Assembly (NCBI GenBank): GCA_963666765.1
Contig: OY762933.1
Location: 248,001 to 312,000, forward strand
DNA length: 64,000 nucleotides
Direction: 5' to 3'
From: Foliamicus sp963666765
GTDB lineage: Bacteria > Pseudomonadota > Gammaproteobacteria > Steroidobacterales > Foliamicaceae
The notes below the pieces were generated by a model. That model searched no databases, was not told where the DNA came from, and saw only the letters and a program-made list of their open reading frames with translations. Position 1 is the first letter of the stretch. Each line of letters opens with the position of its first letter. Positions 42,240 to 50,301 of this stretch are shown piece by piece. The translations under genes and the position numbers were made by a program.

Positions 42240-43621
42240 ACGCCGGCCCTGACGGGCGCCGCGGCGCCGAAACAGGTGGAAACTCCACGAGGGCGCGCCA
42301 GGGCGGCCTTTCCGGTGAAGGCTACGGCTGGTACGTAGTCTTCGTGCTGTGCGTGTGCGGCGTCGTGGCGTTCATCGACCGGCAGATCATCAACCTGCTG
42401 GTGGAGGACATCAAGGCCGACCTGCTGGTCAGCGACACGCAGATCAGCCTCCTGCAGGGTTTTGCCTTCGCGGTCTTCTATGCGCTGGTTGCAATCCCCC
42501 TGGGGCGAATCGCGGACAGTACCAACCGGCGCCTGCTGATTACCGCCGGGATCTGCGCTTGGACGGTTGCTGCGATCTGTTGCGGTCTGGCGCAGACCTA
42601 TGCCCAGCTATTCTTCGCCCGGATGATGGTGGGCGTCGGCGAGGCGGTACTCACGCCCGCGGGTTTCTCCCTGCTGGCCGACTTGTTCAAGCCCAGGCGG
42701 CTGGCCCGGCCGATCAGCGTTTTTACCGCCTCCAGTTTCTTCGGTTCGGGCATTGCGCTGATGGTGGGCGGATACATCGTCAACGCACTGCAGGCCGCCG
42801 ACGGAATTTCGCTGCCGTTTTTCGGGCCGCTGCGCCTGTGGCAGGCCGTGTTCATCCTCGGCGCCTTGCCGGGCATTCCGGCCGCCGTGTGGTTCTTCCT
42901 GTCGGTGCGGGAGCCGCCCAGACGCAAGGCGCCTGCCAGCCTGCAAAGCTCACATGCATACCGGCGCGGCTTTCTGGAGGCCATGCGATACATCGGCAAC
43001 AACCGCCGCCTGTTCCTGTCGATTTATGTGGGTATTTCATTCCTGGCCGCGGCGCAGTTTGCGTTGGGGGCCTGGATCCCGGCGTTTTTCATTCGCACCC
43101 ATGGCTGGTCGGCAGGAGACATCGGCTACGCCCAGGGCTTTGTTTTCCTGGTCTGCGCCACGATAGGCGTGGTCGGCGGCGGTTGGCTGACGGACGCCCT
43201 GCAGGCCCGCGGCCATCGCGACGCCAATCTCAAGACCTCCACCTTCGGTGCGCTGCTGGCAATGCCTTTTGCCGTTGCGATACCTCTTGCGTCCGATCCG
43301 ATGGTTGCGGTCGCATGCCTGGCGCCGGCGGTGCTGTTCGGCGCCATGCCCTTCGGCGGCGGCGTGGCGGCGCTGCCGATGGTCTCGCCGCCGCAGTTTC
43401 GCGCGCAGCTCGTGGCGATCTACCTGCTGGTTGCGAACATTCTGGGCCAGGCCGGCGGCCCCTGGCTGGTCGCGCAGTTCACCGACCGCGTATTCGCCGA
43501 TGAGGCTGCCGTGGGATGGTCGCTGATGATCACAGTGCCGCTGCTCCTGGCCGTCGGAAGCATGTTTACACTGGCCGGCTGGCGGCCGCTGCGCGCGCAG
43601 CTGGCCGAAGCCTCGGCTTAG
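42236..43621 (+). CDS. MFS transporter, spinster-like
   Basis: The 461 aa membrane protein has about 12 hydrophobic segments from WYVVFVLCVCGVVAFIDRQIINLLV onward. The conserved DRQIINLL and LGRIADSTNRR loop between TM2 and TM3 is the MFS signature seen in the spinster/sugar-phosphate-like group. ATGA overlap with prpE points to import of the organic acid that PrpE activates, although the ligand is not visible in the sequence. Confidence 0.88.
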   Translation: MNAGPDGRRGAETGGNSTRARQGGLSGEGYGWYVVFVLCVCGVVAFIDRQIINLLVEDIKADLLVSDTQISLLQGFAFAVFYALVAIPLGRIADSTNRRLLITAGICAWTVAAICCGLAQTYAQLFFARMMVGVGEAVLTPAGFSLLADLFKPRRLARPISVFTASSFFGSGIALMVGGYIVNALQAADGISLPFFGPLRLWQAVFILGALPGIPAAVWFFLSVREPPRRKAPASLQSSHAYRRGFLEAMRYIGNNRRLFLSIYVGISFLAAAQFALGAWIPAFFIRTHGWSAGDIGYAQGFVFLVCATIGVVGGGWLTDALQARGHRDANLKTSTFGALLAMPFAVAIPLASDPMVAVACLAPAVLFGAMPFGGGVAALPMVSPPQFRAQLVAIYLLVANILGQAGGPWLVAQFTDRVFADEAAVGWSLMITVPLLLAVGSMFTLAGWRPLRAQLAEASA

Positions 43622-43639
43622 CCTTGCCCGGCAGCTTTC

Positions 43640-44437
43640 TCAGGAGTTGATCGCTCGCAAAAGGCGGGACAGTTCGCTGTTGTACTGTTCCGCCACGGTC
43701 ACCGTGCAAAAGTGCCCGCCTTCCGGCAGCATCACCCGGCGGGCGCCTGGAATCCGCTCGGCAAGTTCCCGCGCCATGCCGGGGGGCGTGAGGACGTCGT
43801 CTTTTGCCGAAATGACGCCGGTCGGGACGCGGATTCCGTGGATTTCCTCTCTGAGGTCGTGCGTCATGACGGCATTCAGCCGCCCCAGTTCCGCCTCGAC
43901 CCCCGGAAACACCTTGAGACGCTCCGTGACGATCTTCTCTCTCCCCGGGTATGAATCCTCGATTGCCCAGGCCGGGGTGACCAGCAGGGTGCCGGAGAAC
44001 AGGTAACTGTCGGCGCCGGCGTCCAGCAGGATTTTCCGCCGGAGCTGGAACAGTTCGACGAACAGCGGCGTAGGCCCGGCCCAGCTTGAACTGAGAACCA
44101 GCGACCGGATCCGGTCCGGCGCCCGCAGCGCCAGGTGCTGCCCGATCGCCCCGCCGGTGGAATGACCGACCAGGTGCGCCGCATCGATACCAAGCGCGTC
44201 CATCAGCGCCAGCGCATCGTCCGCCATTTCGCCGACGCTGCTGTGCAGCGACGCCTCGGGGCTGCGCCCCACGCCGCGATGATCGTAGGTGATGACCCGG
44301 TAGCGCTGCGAAAAACAGGCCGCCTGCTTGCGCCAGAACGTCCCCGATCCGCCCAGGCCCGCCACCAGCAGCAAGACCTCCCCCTCGCCTTGCTCCTCGA
44401 CGAAAAGCTCCGCCTCCCCAACGGAAATCAGTGGCAT
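43640..44437 (-). CDS. alpha/beta hydrolase
   Basis: The 265 aa enzyme shows an oxyanion-hole LVAGLGGSG near 24-32, the YDHRGVGRS loop near 51-59, the nucleophile elbow GHSTGG with Ser93 and a C-terminal EGGHFCTV with the catalytic His near 244. These match the 3-oxoadipate enol-lactonase/non-haem haloperoxidase-like group. Possible roles are lactone or ester hydrolysis. A long perfect inverted repeat (44506-44582) lies upstream. Confidence 0.88.
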   Translation of the reverse strand: MPLISVGEAELFVEEQGEGEVLLLVAGLGGSGTFWRKQAACFSQRYRVITYDHRGVGRSPEASLHSSVGEMADDALALMDALGIDAAHLVGHSTGGAIGQHLALRAPDRIRSLVLSSSWAGPTPLFVELFQLRRKILLDAGADSYLFSGTLLVTPAWAIEDSYPGREKIVTERLKVFPGVEAELGRLNAVMTHDLREEIHGIRVPTGVISAKDDVLTPPGMARELAERIPGARRVMLPEGGHFCTVTVAEQYNSELSRLLRAINS

Positions 44438-44505
44438 ACCGTAATTTCTCGAGAAATCAGCGTCGCGCCGGTTCTTGGATCACTTGCGGAGTCGGCACTG
44501 CGCAA

Positions 44506-44582
44506 GCCTTTCTTCACCTCCTTCTTTCGGGAGTGTTGGAGCCATGGATGGCGTCTCCCGAAAGAAGGAGGTGAAGAAAGGC
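44506..44582. repeat. 28-bp perfect inverted repeat with 21-bp loop
   Basis: Arms at 44506-44533 and 44555-44582 are exactly complementary (the left arm begins GCCTTTCTTCACC), with loop 44534-44554. Transcribed on either strand it would fold into a very stable hairpin. It sits 70 bp ahead of the hydrolase start and 80 bp after the aldehyde dehydrogenase end. It may be a terminator without U tract, an RNA-processing signal, or a small mobile palindrome. Confidence 0.9.
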
Positions 44583-44628
44583 GAGATCAAAGCGCCACGC
44601 CCGGAGTGCTGCGTAGGGAGGAATTGGC

Positions 44629-44651
44629 GGGCAGGATGCCCTCGTTCCCGG
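44629..44651. repeat. REP-like palindromic element, partial
   Basis: GGGCA-GGA-TGCCC followed by TCGTTCCCGG resembles the right half of the 23358-23441 element (GGGCATGCCC then CCGCTCCCAGG). It lies 12 bp from the aldehyde dehydrogenase stop. Confidence 0.45.
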
Positions 44652-44663
44652 AGAGGTTGCGCT

Positions 44664-46211
44664 CTACGACCAGGACAGCGTTACCGCCTTGGTCTTCGTG
44701 TAGAGGTCCAGCGCCGCCTCGCCGAATTCGCGTCCCCAGCCCGACTGCTTGTTGCCCCCGAACGGCATCGTCGGATCCATGGCCGCATGGCAGTTGACCC
44801 CCACCTGGCCGGCATCGATCAGCCGGGTCATGCGCATTGCGGTCTCCAGATCGCGGGTCCACACGCTGCCGGACAGGCCGTAGGTCGTGTCATTGCCGCG
44901 GGCCGCCAGCGACTCGAAATCCTCGTCGTCGGAAAAAGTCTGCATGGAAATGACCGGTCCGAAGACCTCCTCGCGGACAATCTGCATGTCCGGCCCGCAG
45001 TCCGCGAACAGCGTCGGCTCGATGAACCAGCCGTCGCGGTCCACGCGATTGCCGCCAGAGACCCGCCGCGCGCCTTCCTTCTCGGCGCGAACGATCATTC
45101 CCTCGACCCGCTCGCACTGACGTTCGGAAATCAACGGTCCGATCATGTTGGCCGGGTCCGTGCCTGGACCGATCTGCATGTTGCCTGCGAACGCGGCAAT
45201 TCCCGCCGCCAGGTCGTCGGCGATCTTCTCATGGACGAACAGGCGGCTGCCGCAAACGCAGTTCTGGCCCGACAGCAGAAAACCGGCCATGGCCACTCCG
45301 GGGACGGCGGACGCCAGGTCCGCATCCGGGAAGACAAACACCGGGGACTTTCCTCCCAGTTCCAGCGAGACCTTCTTCAGGTTGCCCGCCGCGGCCTTGA
45401 CGATGATTCGCCCGACCTCGGTGGAGCCGGTGAAGGCGATCTTGTCGACGTCATCGTGCGCGGACAGCGCGGCGCCGGCTTCTTCACCCAGCCCGTTGAC
45501 GACGTTGAACACGCCGTCGGGAAAACCGGCCTCCCGGGCCAGCTCGGCCATCAGCAACCCCGCCATGGGCGCGTCTTCGGCAGGCTTCAGCACCAGGGTG
45601 CAGCCGGCGGCCAGCACCGGGGCGATCTTGAGCATTTCCATTCCGAACGGGTAATTCCAGGGCGTAATCGCGCCCACCACGCCGATCGGTTCCCTTAGCG
45701 TGTAGGCGAGCAGGTCCCTGGGCGACTTGCCCAGGGCCGCGGACGGCATGGTCTTGCCGGTGATCTTGCTGGTCCATCCCGCGTAATAGCGCAGAAAAAG
45801 GGATGCAAACGGTGAAGCGCCTTCCGCGATCATGCGCGGCAATCCGCCGTCCAGGACCGAAAGCTCGGTAATCTGCTCCGCGTTGCCTTCCATCAGCTCC
45901 GCGAACCTGAGCATTAGTCTGGCGCGCTCGTCCGGCGCCAGCGCGGACCAGGCCGGCAGCGCCGCGCGTGCGGCCGCTACCGCGGCGTCGACTTCGTCCT
46001 GTCCGCCAAGGTGCAATTGAGAGATTGTGTTCCCGGTCCCCGGGTCCAGCACGGCGCGCAATGGCCCGCTGGCCACCCGTGCGCCGTTGATGAAATGAGC
46101 CTGCGGCCGGTTCAGCCGCTCGCTCGTTTGGGTTGACGTTTCTATGGCGATGCCCCTCCTGACAAGGATTGCTGATTCTATGCAGCGCGGCTGACACCGT
46201 AAAGTCGCCAT
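44664..46211 (-). CDS. NAD(P)-dependent aldehyde dehydrogenase
   Basis: The ALDH superfamily enzyme has the ITPWNYPFGMEM cofactor segment, FTGSTEVGR, LELGGKSPVFVF with the general-base Glu, LLSGQNCVCGSR with the catalytic Cys and EEVFGPVISM, all in order. The ATG at 46211 gives 515 aa with an unusual 30-residue N-terminal extension. An AGGAGG (46160-46155) lies inside it, followed by ATC (46151) and ATA (46145), so the true start may be a non-AUG codon near 46150. The aldehyde is unknown; the betaine-aldehyde-like group is closest by motif. Confidence 0.88.
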   Translation of the reverse strand: MATLRCQPRCIESAILVRRGIAIETSTQTSERLNRPQAHFINGARVASGPLRAVLDPGTGNTISQLHLGGQDEVDAAVAAARAALPAWSALAPDERARLMLRFAELMEGNAEQITELSVLDGGLPRMIAEGASPFASLFLRYYAGWTSKITGKTMPSAALGKSPRDLLAYTLREPIGVVGAITPWNYPFGMEMLKIAPVLAAGCTLVLKPAEDAPMAGLLMAELAREAGFPDGVFNVVNGLGEEAGAALSAHDDVDKIAFTGSTEVGRIIVKAAAGNLKKVSLELGGKSPVFVFPDADLASAVPGVAMAGFLLSGQNCVCGSRLFVHEKIADDLAAGIAAFAGNMQIGPGTDPANMIGPLISERQCERVEGMIVRAEKEGARRVSGGNRVDRDGWFIEPTLFADCGPDMQIVREEVFGPVISMQTFSDDEDFESLAARGNDTTYGLSGSVWTRDLETAMRMTRLIDAGQVGVNCHAAMDPTMPFGGNKQSGWGREFGEAALDLYTKTKAVTLSWS

Positions 46212-46309
46212 TCATCGCATTTATGGCAGGCCAACGCGTTTTCTATTGGCGGTTTGGGACAGGTCTCGTGTACATTTGCCGGATAACCGCTGCGACGGCC
46301 TGACTGACC

Positions 46310-47239
46310 ATGACCACATTGCCCGAACCGTGCCGCCCCATTACCACCGAAGAAATGGAGACCTACGAGCGCGACGGCGTCGTTTGCCTGCGGAGCATAG
46401 TGGGGCGGCGCTGGATCGATTCGCTGATTCCGGCCGCCAGGCGGATTGCCATAGACAACGAGGATTTCGGCCTCTTGCCCACCTACCCGGGCCGCTACAT
46501 GTCGCGCAAGGTGCCGGAATTCCGGAAGTTCGTGTTCGAGTCGCCGGTGGCCGAGGCGGCCGCCCGGGTGATGAGGTCGGGCATGGTGCGCTTTTTCTTT
46601 GACGAGTTCTTCGTCAAGCCTCCGCGCTCCAGCAAGAAAACCATATGGCACTGCGACCGGATGGGCTGGCCCACGGTCGGCAAGATGGTGCCCTCGATAT
46701 GGGTGCCGCTGACGCCGATCGCCGAAGAGAATTCGCTGGAGTGCATTGCGGGTTCGCAGAGCCAGGACGTGCGCTACTGGCTGTTCTCGCCCAACGCCCG
46801 GCAGATGCAGCGGCCGGCCGACCGGGAGCCGCATCCGGATGAGAACAAACTCCGCGCCGATCCCGCCAACCGCTTTCTGAAATGGGCGATGGACCCCGGC
46901 GACATCCTGATTGTGCATCCATGGACGCTGCATTATTCGCACGGCAATAATGCGGACGACTGGCGGATCGCACTGTCGATACGGGTCTTCGGGGACGACA
47001 TTCGCTGGCATCCGAGACCGGACTGCGTAAACCTGGCCGGCGTCAGCTTCGATGAAATGATCGAAGGGGAGCCGCCGGGGGGACCGCTTTTCCCGGTCCT
47101 TTGGTCGCAGGAAGGCAATCGGGATGGCGATGCCGATTTCCCTACCGGCTTCGCCACCAGCTGGAGCCGTGAGCGGCGCACCGACATCAACGAATACGAA
47201 GCGTTCAAGCGCGCGATGGAAGCGCAGAAGGCGGGCTGA
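46310..47239 (+). CDS. phytanoyl-CoA dioxygenase (PhyH) family protein
   Basis: The 309 aa Fe(II)/2-oxoglutarate dioxygenase has the iron ligands H114-x-D116 in TIWHCDRMGW and a distal His in WTLHYSH (208 or 211), followed by DDWRIALSIRV with the 2-oxoglutarate Arg. The N-terminal ITTEEMETYERDGVVCL is typical of PhyH proteins. The family hydroxylates fatty acyl, amino-acid or natural-product substrates. It starts a plus-strand run with a methyltransferase and two flavoenzymes, which suggests a tailoring pathway. Confidence 0.88.
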   Translation: MTTLPEPCRPITTEEMETYERDGVVCLRSIVGRRWIDSLIPAARRIAIDNEDFGLLPTYPGRYMSRKVPEFRKFVFESPVAEAAARVMRSGMVRFFFDEFFVKPPRSSKKTIWHCDRMGWPTVGKMVPSIWVPLTPIAEENSLECIAGSQSQDVRYWLFSPNARQMQRPADREPHPDENKLRADPANRFLKWAMDPGDILIVHPWTLHYSHGNNADDWRIALSIRVFGDDIRWHPRPDCVNLAGVSFDEMIEGEPPGGPLFPVLWSQEGNRDGDADFPTGFATSWSRERRTDINEYEAFKRAMEAQKAG

Positions 47240-47274
47240 CGGAACATGTACGGGCAAGGCCGGGGAGGCGAAGC

Positions 47275-47607
47275 ATGAATACCAGACACGATGAACTGTC
47301 CCGGGCGCAGATGGAAAGCATCGGCTTGCCGGGCCCGGGCGAGGAGCCGCACTTTCTTCCCCATCCGCTGATGGACCGCCTGTTTGAGGCGGTCATTGTG
47401 CTTGGTGGGGAGTTGTGGATCGAGCGGGATCGGCGCAGGGCGCTGGAGAGTTTGCTTCATTCAAAAGGGATCGTGGCGCCGGAAGAAATCGAGAACCACT
47501 CGGAGGCGGATACCGAGGAGAGGAAGCAGGAACTGTCGGCCCTGGTGAACCGCCTGCTGGATCCGCTGCGCACCATGCAGTCCGAATCAGGGACTGCGGC
47601 AACATAA
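47275..47607 (+). CDS. small helical partner protein of methyltransferase, module B
   Basis: The 110 aa protein has GGGGAGG before its ATG. It aligns by eye with the products at 21825 and 51487: HPLMDRLFEAVIVLGGELWIERDR, then LESLLHSKGI, a PEEIENHSEAD turn and a charged helix. It is the first gene of the pair here, unlike the other two modules. No known domain is recognised. Confidence 0.72.
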   Translation: MNTRHDELSRAQMESIGLPGPGEEPHFLPHPLMDRLFEAVIVLGGELWIERDRRRALESLLHSKGIVAPEEIENHSEADTEERKQELSALVNRLLDPLRTMQSESGTAAT

Positions 47608-47649
47608 TCTGCGGCCCCCCGGTCCGCTCAACCGATCAGGAAAACCAAC

Positions 47650-48714
47650 ATGCAACAGCGAAATGCAGGCAAGCACCCCGAGCCTCCGAGAAGGGAGGAC
47701 GCCAGCCACATGGAATACATGACCGAGGTTCGCAACTTCGCGATTCGGTCGTGGTTCCCCCGGATTGCCGGGGAGGTCAGCAGCATTGCCGCCGCGGCCG
47801 GTTTGCCGCCGGCCATCACGCGAGATGAATTTGCCCAGCTCGCGCCTCAAGTCGATCAGGTCCCGGCGGTGCAGGGATGGAAGCGGCTCATGCGCAGCCA
47901 GCAGCAGCTGGCCTGGCAAAAGCTGCAGGATTCCTACGCCGCAGACCGCGAGTACTGGGAAGGGCAGCTGACGGAGGCGGAAGAGCGCAATCCGGGCCGC
48001 CTGCACTACGATCCGGATTTCGTGGCGCCGGAGTCCGCCTGCCAGGACATTCACCTGCAGCCCGGCGGCTATTGCGGCGACAACCTGGCGGGCTATGTCT
48101 TCTATCACGGCACCCGGGTCTTCTACCAGGGCGACAACGACTTCGATGAGATCCACGATTCCTGCGCGGACGTCATGAAGCTGCCGGCCGACGGGCAAGT
48201 GCGCCGGGTCCTCGATCTGGGCTGCTCGATCGGGCAGTGCACCACGGCTCTCAAGGAGCGGCATCCCGATGCCGAAGTCCGCGGTCTGGACGTGGCGCTG
48301 CCCATGCTGCGCTACGCGCACATGCGCGCGACCGACATGAACGTGGATGTGCATTTCCACCAGGGCCTGGCGGAGGATCTGGAGTTCTCCGACGGGATGT
48401 TCGACACGGTATTCGCCTACATCCTTTTTCATGAAGTTCCGAAGCACACTTTCGAGCCGATCGTTCGCGAAGCGTTCCGCGTGCTGCGCCCGGGCGGAAC
48501 CTTTACGGTGATCGACGCGCCCAATGCCGACCGCCTTCCCCCGCCGAACCGGATGTGGGCCGCGTATGACGCGCAATACAACTGCGAGCCTTTTTCGCCG
48601 GCGTTCGGTGCAGCCGATTTCACCGGACTTCTCGCGAAAGCCGGCTTTGAGGAGGTCGAAAAAGGTTCCTCGGATTCGTTTCTTTACAATACGTTCGCCG
48701 TGAAACCCCTCTGA
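47650..48714 (+). CDS. SAM-dependent methyltransferase with long N-terminal region, module B
   Basis: The 354 aa protein has SAM motif I VLDLGCSIGQCT near 187, a DVALPMLRYAHM block near 216, FAYILFHEVPKHTF near 257 and LRPGGTFTVIDAPN. The N-terminal region shares W77...RSQ...W89 and DIHLQPGGY (133-141) with the module A enzyme at the same residue numbers. It is followed three bases after its stop by an FAD oxidase gene. The substrate is unknown; the neighbours suggest a multi-oxidised small molecule. Confidence 0.85.
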   Translation: MQQRNAGKHPEPPRREDASHMEYMTEVRNFAIRSWFPRIAGEVSSIAAAAGLPPAITRDEFAQLAPQVDQVPAVQGWKRLMRSQQQLAWQKLQDSYAADREYWEGQLTEAEERNPGRLHYDPDFVAPESACQDIHLQPGGYCGDNLAGYVFYHGTRVFYQGDNDFDEIHDSCADVMKLPADGQVRRVLDLGCSIGQCTTALKERHPDAEVRGLDVALPMLRYAHMRATDMNVDVHFHQGLAEDLEFSDGMFDTVFAYILFHEVPKHTFEPIVREAFRVLRPGGTFTVIDAPNADRLPPPNRMWAAYDAQYNCEPFSPAFGAADFTGLLAKAGFEEVEKGSSDSFLYNTFAVKPL

Positions 48715-48717
48715 ACC

Positions 48718-50301
48718 ATGGGCGGCAATGGTCCGGCCGCTGAAAACGCGGCGCTGATCGAAGCGCTGAACGAAGCGGTCGGGTCGGACCACACCAAAAC
48801 GTCCACCGAGACGAGGGAAGTCGCCTCGCAGGACGTTTACCGCAGCGGCGAAATGCCGCTGGCTGTCGTCAGCCCCGGTTCCACCGGCGACGTGCAAGCC
48901 GTCCTCAGGGCGTGCATGCGGCACAACACGGCGACTTTCGTGCGCGGCGGCGGAATGTCGTACACGGACGCCTACCTTCCCGACCGCAAGCAGTCGATCA
49001 TTCTGGACACGTCGCGTCTGACCGCGGTTCGCGAGATCAATGCGCGTGACCTGTACGCCACGGTGGAGGCCGGCTGCACCTGGGCCGCACTCGATGAAGC
49101 GCTTTCGGAACAGGGCCTGCGGAGCGTCTTCTGGGGACCGATGTCCGGCCGCGTGGCCACCGTGGGCGGCGCCATGGCGCAGGGGGCGGTAACCTTCGGT
49201 TCCGGGCGCCACGGGCCTTCGGTGAACGCCGCACTGGGCCTTGAGGTCGTTCAGGCCGACGGAAGCCTGGTCATTACCGGCACCGGCGGTCAGCCCGGGC
49301 ACAGCGCCTTTCTGCGCGAATACGGCCCGGACCTGACCGGGCTCTTTTGCGCGGACGCGGGCGCACTCGGCGTAAAGACGGCCGTGACGCTGCGGCTGGA
49401 GCTGCGGCCGGCCGCCGGCGAAGGCTTGAGTTTTGCCTTTGACGAGTTTTCGGAGCTGGTCGGGGCGATCGAGGCCGTTTCACGCTTCGGCCTGGTAACG
49501 GAAGTGTTCGGCGCGGAAACGGCGCTGATGCGCCTGGCCGCGGGGCGTGCTGCGCTAAAACGGGACGCCGGCAGGCTTCTGGCCATCATGCGCGGCGCGT
49601 CCGGGCCGGTCCAGGCCCTGCGCACGGGGTTGCGGGTGGCGCTGGGCGGGCGCCGATTCCTGAATGCAGCGAACTACCTGGTGCATTTCCTCGCCGAGGG
49701 AGCGGATGCGGGCGAACTGCGCATGATTCTTCGGCGGATACGCAGGGCGGTTGGCGGCCGGGGCGTGGAAGTGGCCAACACCATGGCCGAGTATGCGCGG
49801 TCGGCGCCGTTTCCGGACCCGATGATCGTGGGACACTCCGGGCGCCGGCTGCTGCCGCTGCACGCGATCGTGCCGTTTTCGCGCGCCGTCGGTCTGCACG
49901 AGGAATACCTGCAATACCTGGAGGACATGCGCAAGGAGTGCGAAGAGAAGCACGTGGACGCATACGTGGTGTACAGCGTCAGCGGCAAGGCCGCGTTTCT
50001 CTGGGAGGTCGTGATTTACTGGGACGACGAGTGGCTGGCCTTCCATCGCCGCTACCTGCCCGATGAGGTGCAGGGAGTTGTCAGCGAGGGCCAGGCGAAC
50101 CCCGAGGGCCGTGAGCTGGTGGAGCGGATGCGCGTGGATCTGATTGAGTTGATGTACCGCCACGGCGCAGCGCATCTGCAGATCGGCCGCGCCTATCCCT
50201 ACGCGAGGGACCGGGACCCCGGCGCCCTGGAGCTTCTGCGATCCGTCAAGCGGCAGGTTGATCCCAAGGGGCTGATCAATCCCGGCGCCCTCGGCATCTA
50301 G
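48718..50301 (+). CDS. FAD-binding oxidoreductase, VAO/FAD_binding_4 family
   Basis: The 527 aa flavoenzyme has the PCMH-type FAD domain: SPGSTGDVQAVLRACM near 53, FVRGGGMSYTDAY near 76, the YATVEAGCTWAALDEAL segment near 113 and the GGAMAQGAVTFGSGRHG loop near 154. The C-terminal ELLRSVKRQVDPKGLINPGALG is characteristic of the glycolate oxidase/vanillyl-alcohol oxidase group. It would oxidise a hydroxyl or C-C bond. It lies in one tight plus-strand run with the methyltransferase and the next monooxygenase. Confidence 0.88.
   Translation: MGGNGPAAENAALIEALNEAVGSDHTKTSTETREVASQDVYRSGEMPLAVVSPGSTGDVQAVLRACMRHNTATFVRGGGMSYTDAYLPDRKQSIILDTSRLTAVREINARDLYATVEAGCTWAALDEALSEQGLRSVFWGPMSGRVATVGGAMAQGAVTFGSGRHGPSVNAALGLEVVQADGSLVITGTGGQPGHSAFLREYGPDLTGLFCADAGALGVKTAVTLRLELRPAAGEGLSFAFDEFSELVGAIEAVSRFGLVTEVFGAETALMRLAAGRAALKRDAGRLLAIMRGASGPVQALRTGLRVALGGRRFLNAANYLVHFLAEGADAGELRMILRRIRRAVGGRGVEVANTMAEYARSAPFPDPMIVGHSGRRLLPLHAIVPFSRAVGLHEEYLQYLEDMRKECEEKHVDAYVVYSVSGKAAFLWEVVIYWDDEWLAFHRRYLPDEVQGVVSEGQANPEGRELVERMRVDLIELMYRHGAAHLQIGRAYPYARDRDPGALELLRSVKRQVDPKGLINPGALGI

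Noticed and set aside
47587..49302. 571-codon minus-strand frame over module B and the flavin oxidase
   Set aside because: No recognisable domain, and it overlaps two convincing plus-strand genes.
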